A stretch of 11,079 nt of DNA from Gammaproteobacteria bacterium (GTDB taxonomy: Bacteria > Pseudomonadota > Gammaproteobacteria > UBA6429 > Thiohalophilaceae), in contig JAADGZ010000195.1 in the NCBI GenBank assembly GCA_013152045.1, positions 1-11,079 on the forward strand, written 5' to 3'. Below the pieces are notes generated by a model. That model did no database searches and was not told where the DNA came from. It saw only the letters and a program-made list of their open reading frames with translations. Made by a program: the position numbers and the translations under genes. This document shows, piece by piece, positions 9,138 to 11,079 of the stretch. The stretch's first letter is position 1, and each line of letters opens with the position of its first letter.

Positions 9138-11079
9138 TTATCTGTGTCGTGCTCTCGTATTACCAATAATCCCTGAGAAGAACATTGGTCCAGCACCTTC
9201 CGGTGGCTGGATAAGAGTCGGGTCGATTTTAGATACTGGTGCTGGCACAGACGGGTTGCCCACCTTGGTGGAATCAACCGTCTGGATACGACCAAGAGCT
9301 GTATCCGCAGCCGTTACCGTGCGACCAGGCAGACTGTCCAGATAACGGCGCATCATATGTACCGGGTGCACAAAACGATCAGGTAGAACCTGCTTTACCC
9401 GTGGGCCGGTAATAATGGCTTCAGTGTTCACCGCAGGAACCAGGCTGATGCTACTGGAATAATCATCCGCATCCGCCAGCTCAAAGAACAGGTGATTGAC
9501 GCCGCCACTGGTGCGGCAGATACGATCAAGCGCTTCGCCATGGGGGAAACAGGAAGCAAAACGGTAGCGCTTGCTGGTATCCAGTTTCATGCCGCCAATG
9601 CTGGTTTCAACGATACGGCCACCGGAACTGCTGAAAGGGCGATTATCAAGGTCGATTTTCTGGGTCATATTGGCCAGACCGACATACCAGCCACCGCGCT
9701 GCAGGAAGGGATTACGGTTATATACGGCAGACAGAACCACTTCCAGATCACTCTTGATGCGTGCGCCGGAAAAATCGGCCACAGCCACCCCTGGTGAAAT
9801 CGGGAACAGGGCGAACAGATCTCGCAGGGTGATATCACCGGCTGTACGGCCATCACTGAAGCTTTGTCCTGGCGATACCTGCTTGGCGGAGAGAATAGTG
9901 TCACCAAAACGGAAACCGTTGGTCATGGATAAATCCACGCCGCCGGGGACAACCGTGTTGCTAACATTAAACATGGCATCCGCGATGAAGTTGTTGATGC
10001 CGTCTTCGAGTGCATTGTCACGGTTCAACATAACTTCGGTATGGCCGACTATGGTATCCAGGCTTTCCGTCAGTTGCAGACCGCGGCTGGTGATGTCGCC
10101 ACAGTTGTTAGCCGGGCAGTAGCCGCCGGGCATAAAGGTGTGACGCTGCAGGCTATCACCGATGAATGGCGCTTCAGCCGTATTTACTAGCGTTTTGGTT
10201 GCCGGATCTTCGGCTACTGCATCATCAACCGGAATGGCTTGCCAGATGAATTTTTCAACTTTGCCATCATCAATGATTAGATCAAGCCGGCCAAGGTAAA
10301 GATCTTCGTTAGTTTCGACCACCACCGTTTCATTATGACGAAGGTGATGCACGCGTCCCGATGCACGGGATTTGATTCGCCTTTTGCTCGCTACTAGCGC
10401 ATTAACCGTCGTTTCGTGTGTATGGGCCGATAAGATAACGTCGATGCCCCTGATTTTCCGGCCGATTTCGAGATTTTGCGGCAGACCCAACTCGGACAGT
10501 ACTACGACTACACTGGCCCCCAGATTTTTTACTTCCTTAATCATGCCCGGTAGTTCTTGCACGCCCTGAGTGAAGCGCAGGCCGATGTTAAAAACATCCG
10601 GTTGTTGCGGCACAATAGCCGAGGTGATGCCGATGACTGCCACATTGACACCATCTACAGTAAATATTTTATAGGGTGACAACACGCGTTTGCTGTGCAA
10701 TTGCGGTGGCAGAGGCAGACCGCTAACATCGTTATACAGATTGATCGCCAGAGAAGGGAAGTTGGCGGCGGTGACGCCGGGACCGTCAAAAGCATTTGCC
10801 ATGACACGGATATTGGCGGGTAAAGGAGGTTTGGGACCGAAGCTGGCAAAACGGTCACGAAAGACCGCCGGGCCATAGCCAAAATCCCAGTTGCCTGGAG
10901 TAAAGGCATCGATGCCAAAGCTGTTCAGTGTTGGCATAATCGCATCGCCAACCGTAAACATCACTTCGGCGGTGCCGTGGGTAGTGTCACCCACCGCCAG
11001 CAGCAGGCTGCTGGGGTTGTCGGCACGGATCTGATCGATCAGGGTTTTGTTCTTGGCCAGACCGCCACCCTGGGTGACA
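9138..11079 (-). CDS. Bifunctional metallophosphatase/5'-nucleotidase family protein (partial, N-terminus off window)
   Basis: At least 646 residues are visible; the signal peptide and first metal motif would lie beyond the right edge. The family (UshA/CpdB/SoxB-like) hydrolyses nucleotides or other phosphoesters at a dinuclear metal site, normally in the periplasm or at the surface. Visible metallophosphoesterase motifs are LLLAVGDTTHG (about 11009-10977), GNWDFGYG with the family's Asn (GNWD codons at 10884-10895), and AHTHE (10413-10427). The motif that usually reads LSHxG is LSELG (10485-10499), so a metal-binding His is replaced by Glu. The C-terminal 5'-nucleotidase domain is clear: EDGINNFIADAM, LSMTNGFRFGDTI, GDITLRDLFALFPI and the late KRYRFAS segment. 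A basic stretch (SKRRIKSRASGRVHHLRHNE, near 10390-10330) looks like an insertion before ETNEDLYLGRLDL. The paired Cys (CPANNC; FASCF/RIC) suit an exported, disulfide-bonded protein. GNWDFGYG recalls SoxB GHWEFTYG, but I cannot call it thiosulfohydrolase. It is convergent with the PEP-CTERM gene. Confidence 0.85.
   Translation of the reverse strand, partial: VTQGGGLAKNKTLIDQIRADNPSSLLLAVGDTTHGTAEVMFTVGDAIMPTLNSFGIDAFTPGNWDFGYGPAVFRDRFASFGPKPPLPANIRVMANAFDGPGVTAANFPSLAINLYNDVSGLPLPPQLHSKRVLSPYKIFTVDGVNVAVIGITSAIVPQQPDVFNIGLRFTQGVQELPGMIKEVKNLGASVVVVLSELGLPQNLEIGRKIRGIDVILSAHTHETTVNALVASKRRIKSRASGRVHHLRHNETVVVETNEDLYLGRLDLIIDDGKVEKFIWQAIPVDDAVAEDPATKTLVNTAEAPFIGDSLQRHTFMPGGYCPANNCGDITSRGLQLTESLDTIVGHTEVMLNRDNALEDGINNFIADAMFNVSNTVVPGGVDLSMTNGFRFGDTILSAKQVSPGQSFSDGRTAGDITLRDLFALFPISPGVAVADFSGARIKSDLEVVLSAVYNRNPFLQRGGWYVGLANMTQKIDLDNRPFSSSGGRIVETSIGGMKLDTSKRYRFASCFPHGEALDRICRTSGGVNHLFFELADADDYSSSISLVPAVNTEAIITGPRVKQVLPDRFVHPVHMMRRYLDSLPGRTVTAADTALGRIQTVDSTKVGNPSVPAPVSKIDPTLIQPPEGAGPMFFSGIIGNTRARHR

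Noticed and set aside
9571..10122. A 183-codon plus-strand frame inside the 5'-nucleotidase gene
   Set aside because: It is antisense to a conserved 5'-nucleotidase C-terminal domain and has no family features of its own.
9138..11079. Thiosulfohydrolase SoxB
   Set aside because: GNWDFGYG resembles SoxB, but the LSHNG motif is absent, no sox neighbours are seen and the N-terminus is missing, so only the broad family is supported.

Overview
The window suggests a gammaproteobacterium outside the Enterobacterales. It has a canonical SMC condensin gene rather than mukB, followed by zipA (a gammaproteobacterial divisome gene) and ligA. The order smc-zipA-ligA is the one I know from Pseudomonas-like genomes. 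A PEP-CTERM/exosortase-type surface protein with the VPLP variant anchor points toward environmental lineages such as Chromatiales or Methylococcales relatives. This taxonomic reading is inference; there is no rRNA gene here.

Layout. (1) Positions 1-1389, minus strand: a two-gene unit, queF (7-cyano-7-deazaguanine reductase) followed by an FGGY sugar kinase of the cyanobacterial/plant D-ribulokinase-like type. The kinase starts at a TTG that overlaps the queF stop codon, and it runs off the left edge. (2) Positions 1390-1538: a divergent intergenic region made largely of a decayed 7-bp-periodic repeat arranged as an inverted repeat. Its outer ends are the start codons of queF and smc. (3) Positions 1539-8101, plus strand: smc, zipA and ligA, for chromosome condensation, FtsZ tethering and NAD-dependent nick sealing. 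smc carries a one-base reading-frame break near 3633-3637. A different inverted repeat sits in each of the smc-zipA and zipA-ligA gaps. (4) Positions 8102-9027, plus strand: an AT-rich spacer with two palindromes, then a secreted PEP-CTERM protein. (5) Positions 9083-9114: a symmetric bidirectional terminator. (6) Positions 9138-11079, minus strand: an exported-looking metallophosphoesterase/5'-nucleotidase whose N-terminus lies beyond the right edge.

Most genes are conserved housekeeping genes. The less ordinary material is the set of three unrelated inverted repeats in three consecutive gaps, the smc frameshift, the coupling of queF to a pentulose kinase, and a glutamate where the 5'-nucleotidase family usually has a metal-binding histidine. 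I found no CRISPR array, transposase, integrase, tRNA, rRNA or riboswitch.
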